Positions 16,701 through 31,918 of a stretch of DNA of 64,000 nt are shown piece by piece. The notes below the pieces were generated by a model. The model worked only from the letters and a program-made list of their open reading frames with translations, did not search any database and was not told the DNA's origin. The DNA is taken from assembly GCF_050947335.1 (NCBI RefSeq), contig NW_027473328.1:2108001-2172000 (forward strand), in the 5' to 3' direction. This DNA comes from Megachile rotundata (Eukaryota; Arthropoda; Insecta; Hymenoptera; Megachilidae). Each line of letters begins with the position of its first letter. The stretch's first letter is position 1. The translations under genes were made by a program, and so were the position numbers.

Positions 16701-18077
16701 CAACAATCATACAATCACAAACATAAAATCGCAATCATACAATCGCACTCATACAATCACAATCATACAATCACAATCATACAATCACAATCATAGAATC
16801 ACAATCGTGCAATCACAATCGTGCAATCACAACCATGCAATCACAATCATACAATCGCAATCATACAATCACAATCATACAGTCACAATCATAAAATCAC
16901 AATCATACAATCACAATCATACAATCACAATCATACAATCACAATCATACAATCACAATCATACAATCACAATCATACAATCACACTCATACAGTCACAG
17001 TCATACAATCAAAATCATAGAATCACAATCGTACAATCACAATCGTACAATCACAACCATGCAATCACAATCATACAATCGCAATCATACAATCACAATC
17101 ATACAATCAGAATCACACAATCACAACTATCCAATCACAATCATACAATCACGATCATACAATCGCAATCATACAATAGCAATCATACAATCACAACCAT
17201 ACAATCACAACCATACAATCACAAACATACAACCACAATCATACAATAACAATCATACCAACACAATTCTGCAACCGCAATCATGCAATAACAATCATAC
17301 TATCACAATCATACAATCACACTCATACCGTCACAATCATACAATCACAATCATGCAACCACAATCATACAATCACAGTCATACAATCACAATCATACAA
17401 TCACACTCATACAGTCACAATCATACAATCACAATCATAGAATCACAATCGTGCAATCACAATCGTGCAATCACAACCATGCAATCACAATCATACAATC
17501 GCAATCATACAATCACAATCATACAATCACAATCACACAATCACAACTATACAATCACAATCATACAATCACGATCATACAATCGCAATCATACAATCAC
17601 AACCATACAATCACAACCATACAATCACATTAATACAATCACAAACATACAACCACAATCATACAATAACAGTCATACAAACACAATTCTGCAATCGCAA
17701 TCATGCAATAACATTCATGCTATCGCAATCATACAATCACACTCATAAAATCAGAATCATACAATCACCATCATACAATCACAATCCTGCAATCGCAATC
17801 ATGCAATAACAATCATGCTATCGCAATCATACAATCACACTCATAAAATCAGAATCATACAATCACGATCATACAATCGCAATCATACAATCACAACCAT
17901 ACAATCACAACCATACAATCACAATGATACAATCACACACATACAATCACAATCACACAATAACAATTATACAATCGCAACCATATAAATACAATCTCCC
18001 AAAAACATTGATACAACACAATCATACAATCACAATCATACTATCACAATCATACAATCACACTCATACAGTCACAA

Positions 18078-18945
18078 TCATAAAATCACAATCATACAAT
18101 CACAAACATACAATCACATTAATACAATCACAAACATACAACCACAATCATACAATAACAATCATACAAACACAATTCTACAATCGCAATCATGCAAAAA
18201 CAATCATACTATCACAATCATACAATCACACTCATACCGTCACAATCATACAATCACAATCATAAAATCACAATCACACAATCACAATCATACAATCACA
18301 ATCATACAATTACAATCATACAATCACAATCATACAATCACAACAATAGAATCACAATCATACAATCAGAATCATACAACCACAATCATACAATCACAAT
18401 CATACAATCACAATCATACAGTCACAATATTACAATGACAATCATTCAAAAACAGTCATTCAATCACAATCATACAATCACAATCATACAATCACAATAA
18501 TACAATCACAATCATACAATCACAATCATACAATCGCAATCAAACAAAAACAATCGTACAATCATAATCATACCATCACCATCATACAATCACAATCATA
18601 CAATCACAATAATACAGTCACAGTCATACAATCACCATCATACAATCACAATCCTGCAATCGCAATCATCCAATAACAATCATGCTATCGCAATCATACC
18701 ATCACACTCATAAAATCAGAATCATACAATCACAATCATACAATCACAATCATACAAGCACAATCCTGCAATCGTAATCATGCAATAACAATCATACTAT
18801 CACAATCATACAATCACACTCATACAGTCACAATCATACAATCACAATCATAGAATCACAATCGTGCAATCACAATCGTGCAATCACAACCATGCAATCA
18901 CAATCATACAATCGCAATCATACAATCACAATCAAACAATCACAA
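18078..18945. repeat. 868-bp tandem duplication, first copy (62 units)
   Basis: The series CATAAAATCAC, CACATTAATAC, CATGCAAAAAC, CACAATATTACAATGAC, CAATCAAACAAAAAC repeats at a constant 868-bp offset. The homologous place in block A2 (about 40,840-41,400) holds one copy, so the duplication is specific to A1. Confidence 0.85.
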
Positions 18946-19640
18946 TCATAAAATCACAATCATACAATCACAAACATACAATCACATTAATACAATCACA
19001 AACATACAACCACAATCATACAATAACAATCATACAAACACAATTCTACAATCGCAATCATGCAAAAACAATCATACTATCACAATCATACAATCACACT
19101 CATACCGTCACAATCATACAATCACAATCATAAAATCACAATCACACAATCACAATCATACAATCACAATCATACAATTACAATCATACAATCACAATCA
19201 TACAATCACAACAATAGAATCACAATCATACAATCAGAATCATACAACCACAATCATACAATCACAATCATACAATCACAATCATACAGTCACAATATTA
19301 CAATGACAATCATTCAAAAACAGTCATTCAATCACAATCATACAATCACAATCATACAATCACAATAATACAATCACAATCATACAATCACAATCATACA
19401 ATCGCAATCAAACAAAAACAATCGTACAATCATAATCATACCATCACCATCATACAATCACAATCATACAATCACAATAATACAGTCACAGTCATACAAT
19501 CACCATCATACAATCACAATCCTGCAATCGCAATCATCCAATAACAATCATGCTATCGCAATCATACCATCACACTCATAAAATCAGAATCATACAATCA
19601 CAATCATACAATCACAATCATATAAGCACAATCCTGCAAT
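18946..19640. repeat. 868-bp tandem duplication, second copy (partial)
   Basis: Follows the first copy at an 868-bp offset to about 19,640. The copies part where the first has CATACTATCAC (about 18,800) and this one has CATAGTATCGC (about 19,670). The second continues into sequence shared with A2 at 41,490. Confidence 0.85.
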
Positions 19641-20888
19641 CGTAATCATGCAATAACAATCATAGTATCGCAATCATACAATCGCACTCATACAATCGCA
19701 ATCAAACAAAAACAATCGTACAATCATAATCATACCATCACCACCATACAATCACAATCATACAATCACCATAATACAGTCACAGTCATACAATCACCAT
19801 CATACAATCACAATCCTGCAATCGCAATCATGCAATAGCATTCATGCTATCGCAGTCATACAATCACACTCATAAAATCAGAATCACACAATCCCAATCA
19901 TACAAGCACAATCCTGCAATCGTAATCATGCAATAACAATCATACTATCGCAATCATACAATCACACTCATAAAATCAGAATTATACAATCACGATCATA
20001 CAATCGCAATCATACAATCACAACCATACAATCACAACCATACAATCACAATGATACAATCACAAACATACAATCACAATCACACATTAACAATTATACA
20101 ATCGCAATCATATAACTACAATCTCCCAAAAACATTGATACAATCACAATCATACAATCACAATCATACTATCACAATCATACAATCACACTCATACAGT
20201 CACAATCATACAATCACACACATACAATCGCAATCATACAATCACAATCATACAATCACAATCATACAATCACAATCATACAATCACAGTCATACGACCA
20301 CAATCATACAATTACAATCATACAAACACAATCATAGAAGCACAATAATACAATCACAATAATACAATCACAATCATACAATCACAATCATACAATCACA
20401 ATCATACAATTGCAATCATACAAGCACAATCCTGCATTCGCAATCATACTATTACAATCATACAATCACAATCATACAATCACAATCATACAATCCCAGT
20501 CATGGGACCACAATCATACAATCACAGTCATACAGTCACAATCATAAAATCACAATCACACAATCACAATCATACAATCACAGTCATACAATCACAATCA
20601 TACAATCACACTCATAGAGTCACAATCATACTATCACAATCATAGAATCACAATCGTGCAATCACAATCGTGCAATCACAACCATGCAATCACAATCATA
20701 CAATCGCAATCATACAATCACAATCATACAATTACAATCATACAATCGCAATCATACAAAAACAATCATACAATTACAATCATACCATCGCAATCATAAA
20801 ATTACAATCATACAATTACAATCATAAAATCACAATCATACAAAAACAATCATACCATCACGATCATACAATCGCAATCATACAATTA

Positions 20889-20974
20889 CCATCTCAGAAT
20901 CATAAACTCACAATCACAATAATACATTCACACCCACAAAATAGCAATAATACATTTACATTCTCCCATACACC
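20889..20974. repeat. D1 diverged module
   Basis: A stretch that departs furthest from the 14-bp unit: CTCAGAATCATAAACTC, then CACACCCACAAAATAGC, AATACATTTACATTCTCCC. It is followed by CACCATCATAAAATCAAAAT and the off-phase CATCAAATAGAATC. Confidence 0.8.
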
Positions 20975-22020
20975 ATCATAAAATCAAAATAATACAGTCA
21001 CAATCATACAATCACAATCATCAAATAGAATCATACTATCACAATCATACGATCACAATCATACAATCACAATCATACAATCACAATCATACAATCACAA
21101 TCATAGAAGCACAATAATACAATCACAATAATACAATCACAATCATACAATCACAATCATACAATCACGATCATACAATCACGATCATACAATCACGATC
21201 ATACAATCACGATCATACAATCGCAATCATACAATCACAACCATACAATCACAACCATACAATCACAACCATACAATCACACTAATACAATCACAAACAT
21301 ACAATCACAATCATACAATAACAGTCATACAATCGCAATCATATAAATACAATCTCCTAAAAACATTGATATAATTACAATCATACAATCACAATCATAC
21401 TGTCACAATCATACAATCACACTCATACAGTCACAATCATGCAATCGCACTCATACAATCACAATCATACAATCGCACTCATACAATCACAATCATACAA
21501 TCACAATTATACAGTCACAGTCATACAATCACCATCATACAATCACAATCCTGCAATCGCAATCATGCAATAACAATCATGCTATCGCAATCATACAATC
21601 ACACTCATAAAATCAGAATCATACAATCACGATCATACAATCGCAATCATACAATCACAACCATACAATCACAACCATACAATCACAATAATACAATCAC
21701 AAACATACAATCACAATCATACAATAACAATCATACAATCGCAACCATATAAATACAATCTCCCAAAAACATTGATACAATCACAATCATACAATCACAA
21801 TCATACTATCACAATCATACAATCACACTCATACAATCACAATCATACAATCACGATCATACATTCGCAATCATACAATTACAACCATACAATCACAACC
21901 ATACAATCACAATAATACAATCACAAACATACAATCACAATCATACAATAACAATCATACAATCGCAATCATATAAATACAATCTCCAAAAAACATTGAT
22001 ACAATCACAATCATACAATC

Positions 22021-22090
22021 ACAATCGTACAATCACAATCGTACAATCACAATCGTACAATCACAATCGTACAATCACAACCGTACAATC
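22021..22090. repeat. CpG island, short run
   Basis: Four TCGTA units and one CCGTA unit in a row, each with one CpG. It is separated from the longer island at 22,171 by about 80 bp holding CACTCATACGGTCAC. Confidence 0.85.
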
Positions 22091-22170
22091 ACAATAATAC
22101 AATAACAATCATACTATCACAATCATACAATCACACTCATACGGTCACAATCATACAATCACACTCCTAC

Positions 22171-22340
22171 AATCACAATCGGACAATCACAATCGTACAA
22201 TCACAATCGTACAATCACAATCGTACAATCGCAATCGTACAATCGCAATCGTACAATCGCAATCGTACAATCGCAATCGTACAATCGCAATCGTACAATC
22301 GCAATCGTACAATCACAATCGTACAATCACAATCGTACAA
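22171..22340. repeat. CpG island, long run with six double-CpG units
   Basis: Begins with the single variant CAATCGGACAATC, then three one-CpG units, six units of CAATCGCAATCGTA with two CpG each, and two one-CpG units. Each unit carries GTAC. Confidence 0.9.
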
Positions 22341-22870
22341 CCACAATCATACAATCACAATCATACAATCACTGTCATACGATCACAACCTTGCAATTAA
22401 AATCATAGAATCACAATCACACAATCACAATCATACAATCACAATCATACAATGGCATTCATACAATCACAATCATACAATCACAATCATACAATCACAA
22501 TCATTCAATCACCATCATACAATCGCAATCATATAAATACAATCTCCCAAAAACAGTGATACGATCACAATCATACAATCACAATAATACAGTCACAATC
22601 ATACAATCACAATCATACAATCACAGTCATACAATCACAGTCATACAATCACAATCATACATTCACAAAAATACAATCACAATCATTCAATCACCATCAT
22701 ACAATCGCAATCATATAAATACAATCTCCCAAAAACAGTGATACGATCACAATCATACAATCACAATAATACAGTCACAATCATACAATCACAATCATAC
22801 AATCACAGTCATACGACCACAATCATACAATTACAATCATACAAAAACAATCATACCATCACGATCATAC

Positions 22871-22973
22871 AATGGCAGTCATACAATTACAATCTCAGAA
22901 TCACAAACTCACAATCACAATAATACAATCACACCCATAAAATAGCAATCATTCATTTACAATCTCTCATACA
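22871..22973. repeat. D2 diverged module
   Basis: Related to D1 but distinct: AATGGCAGTCATACAATTAC, CTCAGAATCACAAACTC, then AATAGCAATCATTCATTTAC and CTCTCATACAC. The pair D2 then D1 occurs in this order about 410 bp apart here. Confidence 0.8.
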
Positions 22974-23281
22974 CAATCATAAAATCACAATAATACAGTC
23001 ACAATCATATAATCACAATCATTCAAATACAATCATACAATCACAATCATACATTCGCAATCATACAATCACAATCATAGAAGCACAATAATTCAATCAC
23101 AATAATACAATAACAATCATACAATTACAATCATACAATCGCAATCATACAAAAACAATCATACAATTACAATCATACCATCGCAATCATAAAATTACAA
23201 TCATACAATTACAATCATAAAATCACAATCATACAAAAACAATCATACCATCACGATCATACAATCGCAATCATACAATTA

Positions 23282-23367
23282 CCATCTCAGAATCATAAAC
23301 TCACAATCACAATAATACATTCACAACCACAAAATAGCAATAATACATTTACATTCTCCCATACACA
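23282..23367. repeat. D1 diverged module
   Basis: D1 form with CACAACCACAAAATAGC in place of CACACCCAC. It is followed by CACAATCATAAAATCAC, so it belongs to a different D1 lineage from 20,889. Confidence 0.8.
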
Positions 23368-25017
23368 ATCATAAAATCACAATAATACAGTCACAATCAT
23401 ACAATCACAATCATCAAATAGAATCATACTATCACAATCATACGATCACAATCATACAATCACAATCATACAATCACAATCATACAATCACAATCATAGA
23501 AGCACAATAATACAATCACATATAATACAATCACAATCATACAATCACAATCATACAATTGCAATCATACAAGCACAATCCTGCAGTCGCAATCATACTA
23601 TTACAATCATACAATCACAATCATACAATCACAATCATACAATCCCAGTCATGGGACCACAATCATACAATCACAGTCATACAGTCACAATCATAAAATC
23701 ACAATCATACAATCACAATCATACAATCACAGTCATACAATCACAATCATACAATCACACTCATAGAGTCACAATCATACAATCACAATCATACAAGCAC
23801 AATCATACAATCACAATCACACAATTACAACTATACAATCACAATCATACAATCACGATCATACAATCGCAATCATACAATCACAACCATACAATCACAA
23901 CCATACAAACACATTAATACAATCACAAACATACAACCACAATCATACAATTACAATCATACAAACACAATTCTGCAATCGCAATCATGCAATAACAATC
24001 ATACTATCACAATCATACAATCACACTCATAAGGTCACATCCATACAATCACAATCATAAAATCACAATCATACAATCACAAGCATACAACCACAATCAT
24101 ACAATCACAATCATACAATCACAATCATACAATCACAATCATACAATCACAATCATACAATCACAATCATACAATCACAATCATACAATCACAATCATAC
24201 AAGCACAATCCTGCAGTCGCAATCATGCAATAACAATCATACTATCGCAATCATACAATCACACTCATACAATTACAATCACACAATCACAATCATACAA
24301 TCACAATCATTCAATCACAATCATACAATCGCAATCATATAAATACAATCTCCCAAAAACAATCATACAATCACAATCATACAATCACAATCATACAATC
24401 ACAATCATACAATCACAGTCATACGACCACAATCATACAATTACAATCATACAAACACAATCATAGAAGCACAATAATACAATCACAATAATACAATCAC
24501 AATCATACAATCACAATCATACAATCACAATCATACAATTGCAATCATACAAGCACAATCCTGCATTCGCAATCATACTATTACAATCATACAATCACAA
24601 TCATACAATCACAATCATACAATCCCAGTCATGGGACCACAATCATACAATCACAGTCATACAGTCACAATCATAAAATCACAATCACACAATCACAATC
24701 ATACAATCACAGTCATACAATCACAATCATACAATCACACTCATAGAGTCACAATCATACTATCACAATCATAGAATCACAATCGTGCAATCACAATCGT
24801 GCAATCACAACCATGCAATCACAATCATACAATCGCAATCATACAATCACAATCATACAATTACAATCATACAATCGCAATCATACAAAAACAATCATAC
24901 AATTACAATCATACCATCGCAATCATAAAATTACAATCATACAATTACAATCATAAAATCACAATCATACAAAAACAATCATACCATCACGATCATACAA
25001 TCGCAATCATACAATTA

Positions 25018-25103
25018 CCATCTCAGAATCATAAACTCACAATCACAATAATACATTCACACCCACAAAATAGCAATAATACATTTACATTCTCCCATAC
25101 ACC
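25018..25103. repeat. D1 diverged module
   Basis: Copy of the module at 20,889 carried by the 4,129-bp duplication, with the same CACCATCATAAAATC tail. Confidence 0.8.
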
Positions 25104-26150
25104 ATCATAAAATCAAAATAATACAGTCACAATCATACAATCACAATCATCAAATAGAATCATACTATCACAATCATACGATCACAATCATACAATCACA
25201 ATCATACAATCACAATCATACAATCACAATCATAGAAGCACAATAATACAATCACAATAATACAATCACAATCATACAATCACAATCATACAATCACGAT
25301 CATACAATCACGATCATACAATCACGATCATACAATCACGATCATACAATCGCAATCATACAATCACAACCATACAATCACAACCATACAATCACAACCA
25401 TACAATCACACTAATACAATCACAAACATACAATCACAATCATACAATAACAGTCATACAATCGCAATCATATAAATACAATCTCCTAAAAACATTGATA
25501 TAATTACAATCATACAATCACAATCATACTGTCACAATCATACAATCACACTCATACAGTCACAATCATGCAATCGCACTCATACAATCACAATCATACA
25601 ATCGCACTCATACAATCACAATCATACAATCACAATTATACAGTCACAGTCATACAATCACCATCATACAATCACAATCCTGCAATCGCAATCATGCAAT
25701 AACAATCATGCTATCGCAATCATACAATCACACTCATAAAATCAGAATCATACAATCACGATCATACAATCGCAATCATACAATCACAACCATACAATCA
25801 CAACCATACAATCACAATAATACAATCACAAACATACAATCACAATCATACAATAACAATCATACAATCGCAACCATATAAATACAATCTCCCAAAAACA
25901 TTGATACAATCACAATCATACAATCACAATCATACTATCACAATCATACAATCACACTCATACAATCACAATCATACAATCACGATCATACATTCGCAAT
26001 CATACAATTACAACCATACAATCACAACCATACAATCACAATAATACAATCACAAACATACAATCACAATCATACAATAACAATCATACAATCGCAATCA
26101 TATAAATACAATCTCCAAAAAACATTGATACAATCACAATCATACAATCA

Positions 26151-26219
26151 CAATCGTACAATCACAATCGTACAATCACAATCGTACAATCACAATCGTA
26201 CAATCACAACCGTACAATC
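26151..26219. repeat. CpG island, short run
   Basis: Four TCGTA units and one CCGTA unit, matching 22,021-22,090 at a 4,129-bp offset. Confidence 0.85.
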
Positions 26220-26300
26220 ACAATAATACAATAACAATCATACTATCACAATCATACAATCACACTCATACGGTCACAATCATACAATCACACTCCTACA

Positions 26301-26469
26301 ATCACAATCGGACAATCACAATCGTACAATCACAATCGTACAATCACAATCGTACAATCACAATCGTACAATCGCAATCGTACAATCGCAATCGTACAAT
26401 CGCAATCGTACAATCGCAATCGTACAATCGCAATCGTACAATCACAATCGTACAATCACAATCGTACAA
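26301..26469. repeat. CpG island, long run with five double-CpG units
   Basis: Same opening CAATCGGACAATC as at 22,171 and the same total length. It has four one-CpG units before five double-CpG units, against three and six in the sister copy. Confidence 0.9.
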
Positions 26470-26999
26470 CCACAATCATACAATCACAATCATACAATCA
26501 CTGTCATACGATCACAACCTTGCAATTAAAATCATAGAATCACAATCACACAATCACAATCATACAATCACAATCATACAATGGCATTCATACAATCACA
26601 ATCATACAATCACAATCATACAATCACAATCATTCAATCACCATCATACAATCGCAATCATATAAATACAATCTCCCAAAAACAGTGATACGATCACAAT
26701 CATACAATCACAATAATACAGTCACAATCATACAATCACAATCATACAATCACAGTCATACAATCACAGTCATACAATCACAATCATACATTCACAAAAA
26801 TACAATCACAATCATTCAATCACCATCATACAATCGCAATCATATAAATACAATCTCCCAAAAACAGTGATACGATCACAATCATACAATCACAATAATA
26901 CAGTCACAATCATACAATCACAATCATACAATCACAGTCATACGACCACAATCATACAATTACAATCATACAAAAACAATCATACCATCACGATCATAC

Positions 27000-27102
27000 A
27001 ATGGCAGTCATACAATTACAATCTCAGAATCACAAACTCACAATCACAATAATACAATCACACCCATAAAATAGCAATCATTCATTTACAATCTCTCATA
27101 CA
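27000..27102. repeat. D2 diverged module
   Basis: Copy of 22,871-22,973 carried by the 4,129-bp duplication. Confidence 0.8.
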
Positions 27103-27410
27103 CAATCATAAAATCACAATAATACAGTCACAATCATATAATCACAATCATTCAAATACAATCATACAATCACAATCATACATTCGCAATCATACAATCA
27201 CAATCATAGAAGCACAATAATTCAATCACAATAATACAATAACAATCATACAATTACAATCATACAATCGCAATCATACAAAAACAATCATACAATTACA
27301 ATCATACCATCGCAATCATAAAATTACAATCATACAATTACAATCATAAAATCACAATCATACAAAAACAATCATACCATCACGATCATACAATCGCAAT
27401 CATACAATTA

Positions 27411-27496
27411 CCATCTCAGAATCATAAACTCACAATCACAATAATACATTCACAACCACAAAATAGCAATAATACATTTACATTCTCCCATACACA
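27411..27496. repeat. D1 diverged module
   Basis: Copy of 23,282-23,367 carried by the 4,129-bp duplication, including the CACAACCAC variant. Confidence 0.8.
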
Positions 27497-28567
27497 ATCA
27501 TAAAATCACAATAATACAGTCACAATCATACAATCACAATCATCAAATAGAATCATACTATCACAATCATACGATCACAATCATACAATCACAATCATAC
27601 AATCACAATCATACAATCACAATCATAGAAGCACAATAATACAATCACATATAATACAATCACAATCATACAATCACAATCATACAATTGCAATCATACA
27701 AGCACAATCCTGCAGTCGCAATCATACTATTACAATCATACAATCACAATCATACAATCACAATCATACAATCCCAGTCATGGGACCACAATCATACAAT
27801 CACAGTCATACAGTCACAATCATAAAATCACAATCATACAATCACAATCATACAATCACAGTCATACAATCACAATCATACAATCACACTCATAGAGTCA
27901 CAATCATACAATCACAATCATACAAGCACAATCATACAATCACAATCACACAATTACAACTATACAATCACAATCATACAATCACGATCATACAATCGCA
28001 ATCATACAATCACAACCATACAATCACAACCATACAAACACATTAATACAATCACAAACATACAACCACAATCATACAATTACAATCATACAAACACAAT
28101 TCTGCAATCGCAATCATGCAATAACAATCATACTATCACAATCATACAATCACACTCATAAGGTCACATCCATACAATCACAATCATAAAATCACAATCA
28201 TACAATCACAAGCATACAACCACAATCATACAATCACAATCATACAATCACAATCATACAATCACAATCATACAATCACAATCATACAATCACAATCATA
28301 CAATCACAATCATACAATCACAATCATACAAGCACAATCCTGCAGTCGCAATCATGCAATAACAATCATACTATCGCAATCATACAATCACACTCATACA
28401 ATTACAATCACACAATCACAATCATACAATCACAATCATTCAATCACAATCATACAATCGCAATCATATAAATACAATCTCCCAAAAACAATCATACAAT
28501 CACAATCATACAATCACAATCATACAATCACAATCATACAAAAACAATCATACCATCACGATCATAC

Positions 28568-28671
28568 AATGGCAGTCATACAATTACAATCTCAGAATCA
28601 CAAACTCACAATCACAATAATACAATCACACCCATAAAATAGCATTCATTCATTAACAATCTCTCATACAC
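28568..28671. repeat. D2 diverged module, variant
   Basis: D2 form with AGCATTCATTCATTAAC in place of AGCAATCATTCATTTAC. It opens the partial third copy after the 4,129-bp duplication. Confidence 0.8.
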
Positions 28672-28978
28672 AATCATAAAATCACAATAATACAGTCACA
28701 ATGATATAATCACAATCATTCAAATACAATCATACAATCACAATCATACATTCGCAATCATACAATCACAATCATAGAAGCACAATAATTCAATCACAAT
28801 AATACAATAACAATCATACAATTACAATCATACAATCGCAATCATACAAAAACAATCATACAATTACAATCATACCATCGCAATCATAAAATTACAATCA
28901 TACAATTACAATCATAAAATCACAATCATACAAAAACAATCATACCATCACGATCATACAATCGCAATCATACAATTA

Positions 28979-29064
28979 CCATCTCAGAATCATAAACTCA
29001 CAATCACAATAATACATTCACACCCACAAAATAGCAATAATACATTTACATTCTCCCATACACA
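28979..29064. repeat. D1 diverged module
   Basis: D1 form that combines CACACCCACAAAATAGC (as at 20,889) with the CACAATCATAAAATC tail (as at 23,282), followed by CAAAATAATAC. It looks intermediate between, or a recombinant of, the two lineages. Confidence 0.75.
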
Positions 29065-30487
29065 ATCATAAAATCAAAATAATACAGTCACAATCATACA
29101 ATCACAATCATCAAATAGAATCATACTATCACAATCATACGATCACAATCATACAATCACAATAATACAATCACAATCATACAATCACAATCATAGAAGC
29201 ACTATAATACAATCACAATAATACAATCACAATCATACAATCACGATCATACAATCACGATCATACAATCACGATCATACAATCACGATCATACAATCGC
29301 AATCATACAATCACAACCATACAATCACAACCATACAATCACAACCATACAATCACAACCATACAATCACACTAATACAATCACAAACATACAATCACAA
29401 TCATACAATACCAGTCATACAATCGCAATCATATAAATACAATCTCCTAAAAACATTGATATAATTACAATCATACAATCACAATCATACTGTCACAATC
29501 ATACAATCACACTCCTACAGTCACAATCATACAATCGCACTCATACAATCACAATCATACAATCGCACTCATACAATCACAATCATACAATCACAATTAT
29601 ACAGTCACAGTCATACAATCACCATCATACAATCACGATCCTGCAATCGCAATCATGCAATAACAATCATGCTATCGCAATCATACAATCACACTCATAA
29701 AATCAGAATCATACAATCACGATCATACGATCGCAATCATACAATCACAACCATACAATCACAACCATACAATCACAATAATACAATCACAAACATACAA
29801 TCACAATCATACAATAACAATCATACAATCGCAACCATATAAATACAATCTCCCAAAAACATTGATACAATCACAATCATACAATCACAATCATACTATC
29901 ACAATCATACAATCACACTCATACAATCACAATCATACAATCACGATCATACATTCGCAATCATACAATTACAACCATACAATCACAACCATACAATCAC
30001 AATAATACAATCACAAACATACAATCACAATCATACAATAACAATCATACAATCGCAATCATATAAATACAATCTCCAAAAAACATTGATACAATCACAA
30101 TCATACAATCACAATCATACAATCACAACCATACAATCACAACCATACAATCACAATAATACAATCACAAACATACAATCACAATCATACAATAACAATC
30201 ATACAATCGCAACCATATAAATACAATCTCCCAAAAACATTGATACAATCACAATCATACAATCACAATCATACTATCACAATCATACAATCACACTCAT
30301 ACAATCACAATCATACAATCACGATCATACATTCGCAATCATACAATTACAACCATACAATCACAACCATACAATCACAATAATACAATCACAAACATAC
30401 AATCACAATCATACAATAACAATCATACAATCGCAATCATATAAATACAATCTCCAAAAAACATTGATACAATCACAATCATACAAT

Positions 30488-30640
30488 CACAATCGTACAA
30501 TCACAATCGTACAATCGCAATCGTACAATCGCAATCGTACAATCGCAATCGTACAATCGCAATCGTACAATCGCAATCGTACAATCGCAATCGTACAATC
30601 ACAATCGTACAATCACAATCGTACAATCACAATCGTACAA
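30488..30640. repeat. CpG island with six double-CpG units
   Basis: Two one-CpG units, six CAATCGCAATCGTA units and three one-CpG units. The short run and the spacer seen at 22,021-22,170 are missing, so short and long islands are fused here. Confidence 0.9.
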
Positions 30641-31534
30641 TCACAATCATACAATCACAATCATACAATCACTGTCATACGATCACAACCTTGCAATTAA
30701 AATCATAGAATCACAATCACACAATCACAATCATACAATCACAATCATACAATGGCATTCATACAACAACAATCATACAATCACAATCATAAAATCGCAA
30801 TCATACAATCGCACTCATACAATCACAATCATACAATCACAATCATACAATCACAATCATTCAATCACCATCATACAATCGCAATCATATAAATACAATC
30901 TCCCAAAAACAGTGATACGATCACAATCATACAATCACAATAATACAGTCACAATCATACAATCACAATCATACAATCACAGTCATACAATCACAATCAT
31001 ACATTCACAAAAATACAATCACAATCATTCAATCACCATCATACAATCGCAATCATATAAATACAATCTCCCAAAAACAGTGATACGATCACAATCATAC
31101 AATCACAATAATACAGTCACAATCATACAATCACAATCATACAATCACAGTCATACAATCACAATCATTCATTCACAATAATACAATCACAATCATACAA
31201 TCCAAATCATACAGTCGCAATCATACAATCACAATCATACAATCACAATCATACAATCCCAATCATGCGACCACAATCATGGAATCACAGTCATACAGTC
31301 ACAATCATAAAATCACAATCATACAATCGCAATCATATAAATACAATCTCACAAAAACAATCATACAATCACAATCATACAATCACAATAATACAGTCAC
31401 AATCATACAATCACAACCATACAATCACAATCATACAATCACAATCATACAATCACAATCATACAATCACAGTCATACGACCACAATCATACAATTACAA
31501 TCATACAAAAACAATCATACCATCACGATCATAC

Positions 31535-31638
31535 AATGGCAGTCATACAATTACAATCTCAGAATCACAAACTCACAATCACAATAATACAATCACACCC
31601 ATAAAATAGCAATCATTCATTAGCAATCTCTCATACAC
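31535..31638. repeat. D2 diverged module
   Basis: D2 form with CATTCATTAGC before CTCTCATACAC. The homologue in B2 is at 51,578. Confidence 0.8.
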
Positions 31639-31918
31639 AATCATAAAATCACAATAATACAGTCACAATCATATAATCACAATCATTCAAATACAATCAT
31701 ACAATCACAATCATACATTCGCAATCATACAATCACAATCATAGAAGCACAATAATTCAATCACAATAATACAATAACAATCATACAATTACAATCATAC
31801 AATCGCAATCATACAAAAACAATCATACAATTACAATCATACCATCGCAATCATAAAATTACAATCATACAAAAACAATCATACCATCACGATCATACAA
31901 TCGCAATCATACAATTAC

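Larger units (their letters stand above)
13781..20240. repeat. Block A1 of the higher-order repeat
   Basis: It starts with the same variant series seen at 36,763 (offset 22,982 to block A2). The offset steps to 23,010 near 14,666 and to 23,108 near 15,225, then falls to 22,646 near 17,451 and 21,890 near 18,864. These steps are +28, +98, -462 and -756 bp, all whole numbers of 14-bp units. A1 therefore differs from A2 by unit-length gains and losses. It holds an 868-bp tandem duplication that A2 lacks. No gene is present. Confidence 0.8.
20262..24390. repeat. 4,129-bp tandem duplication, first copy
   Basis: All markers recur at a constant offset of 4,129 bp: 20,670 with 24,799, 22,556 with 26,685, 23,651 with 27,780. 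The period is 295 units minus 1 bp, so at least one odd indel is built into the copied segment, for example at CATCAAATAGAATC near 21,030 or CACATATAATAC near 23,520. End points are placed to within about 50 bp because both ends lie in consensus units. Confidence 0.9.
24391..28519. repeat. 4,129-bp tandem duplication, second copy
   Basis: Nearly identical to 20,262-24,390. One difference I can place is in the CpG island: the first copy has three TCACAATCG units followed by six TCGCAATCG units, and this copy has four and five. Total length is unchanged, so one G/A substitution explains it. From about 28,530 the sequence jumps back to a match with 22,840, starting a partial third copy. Confidence 0.9.
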
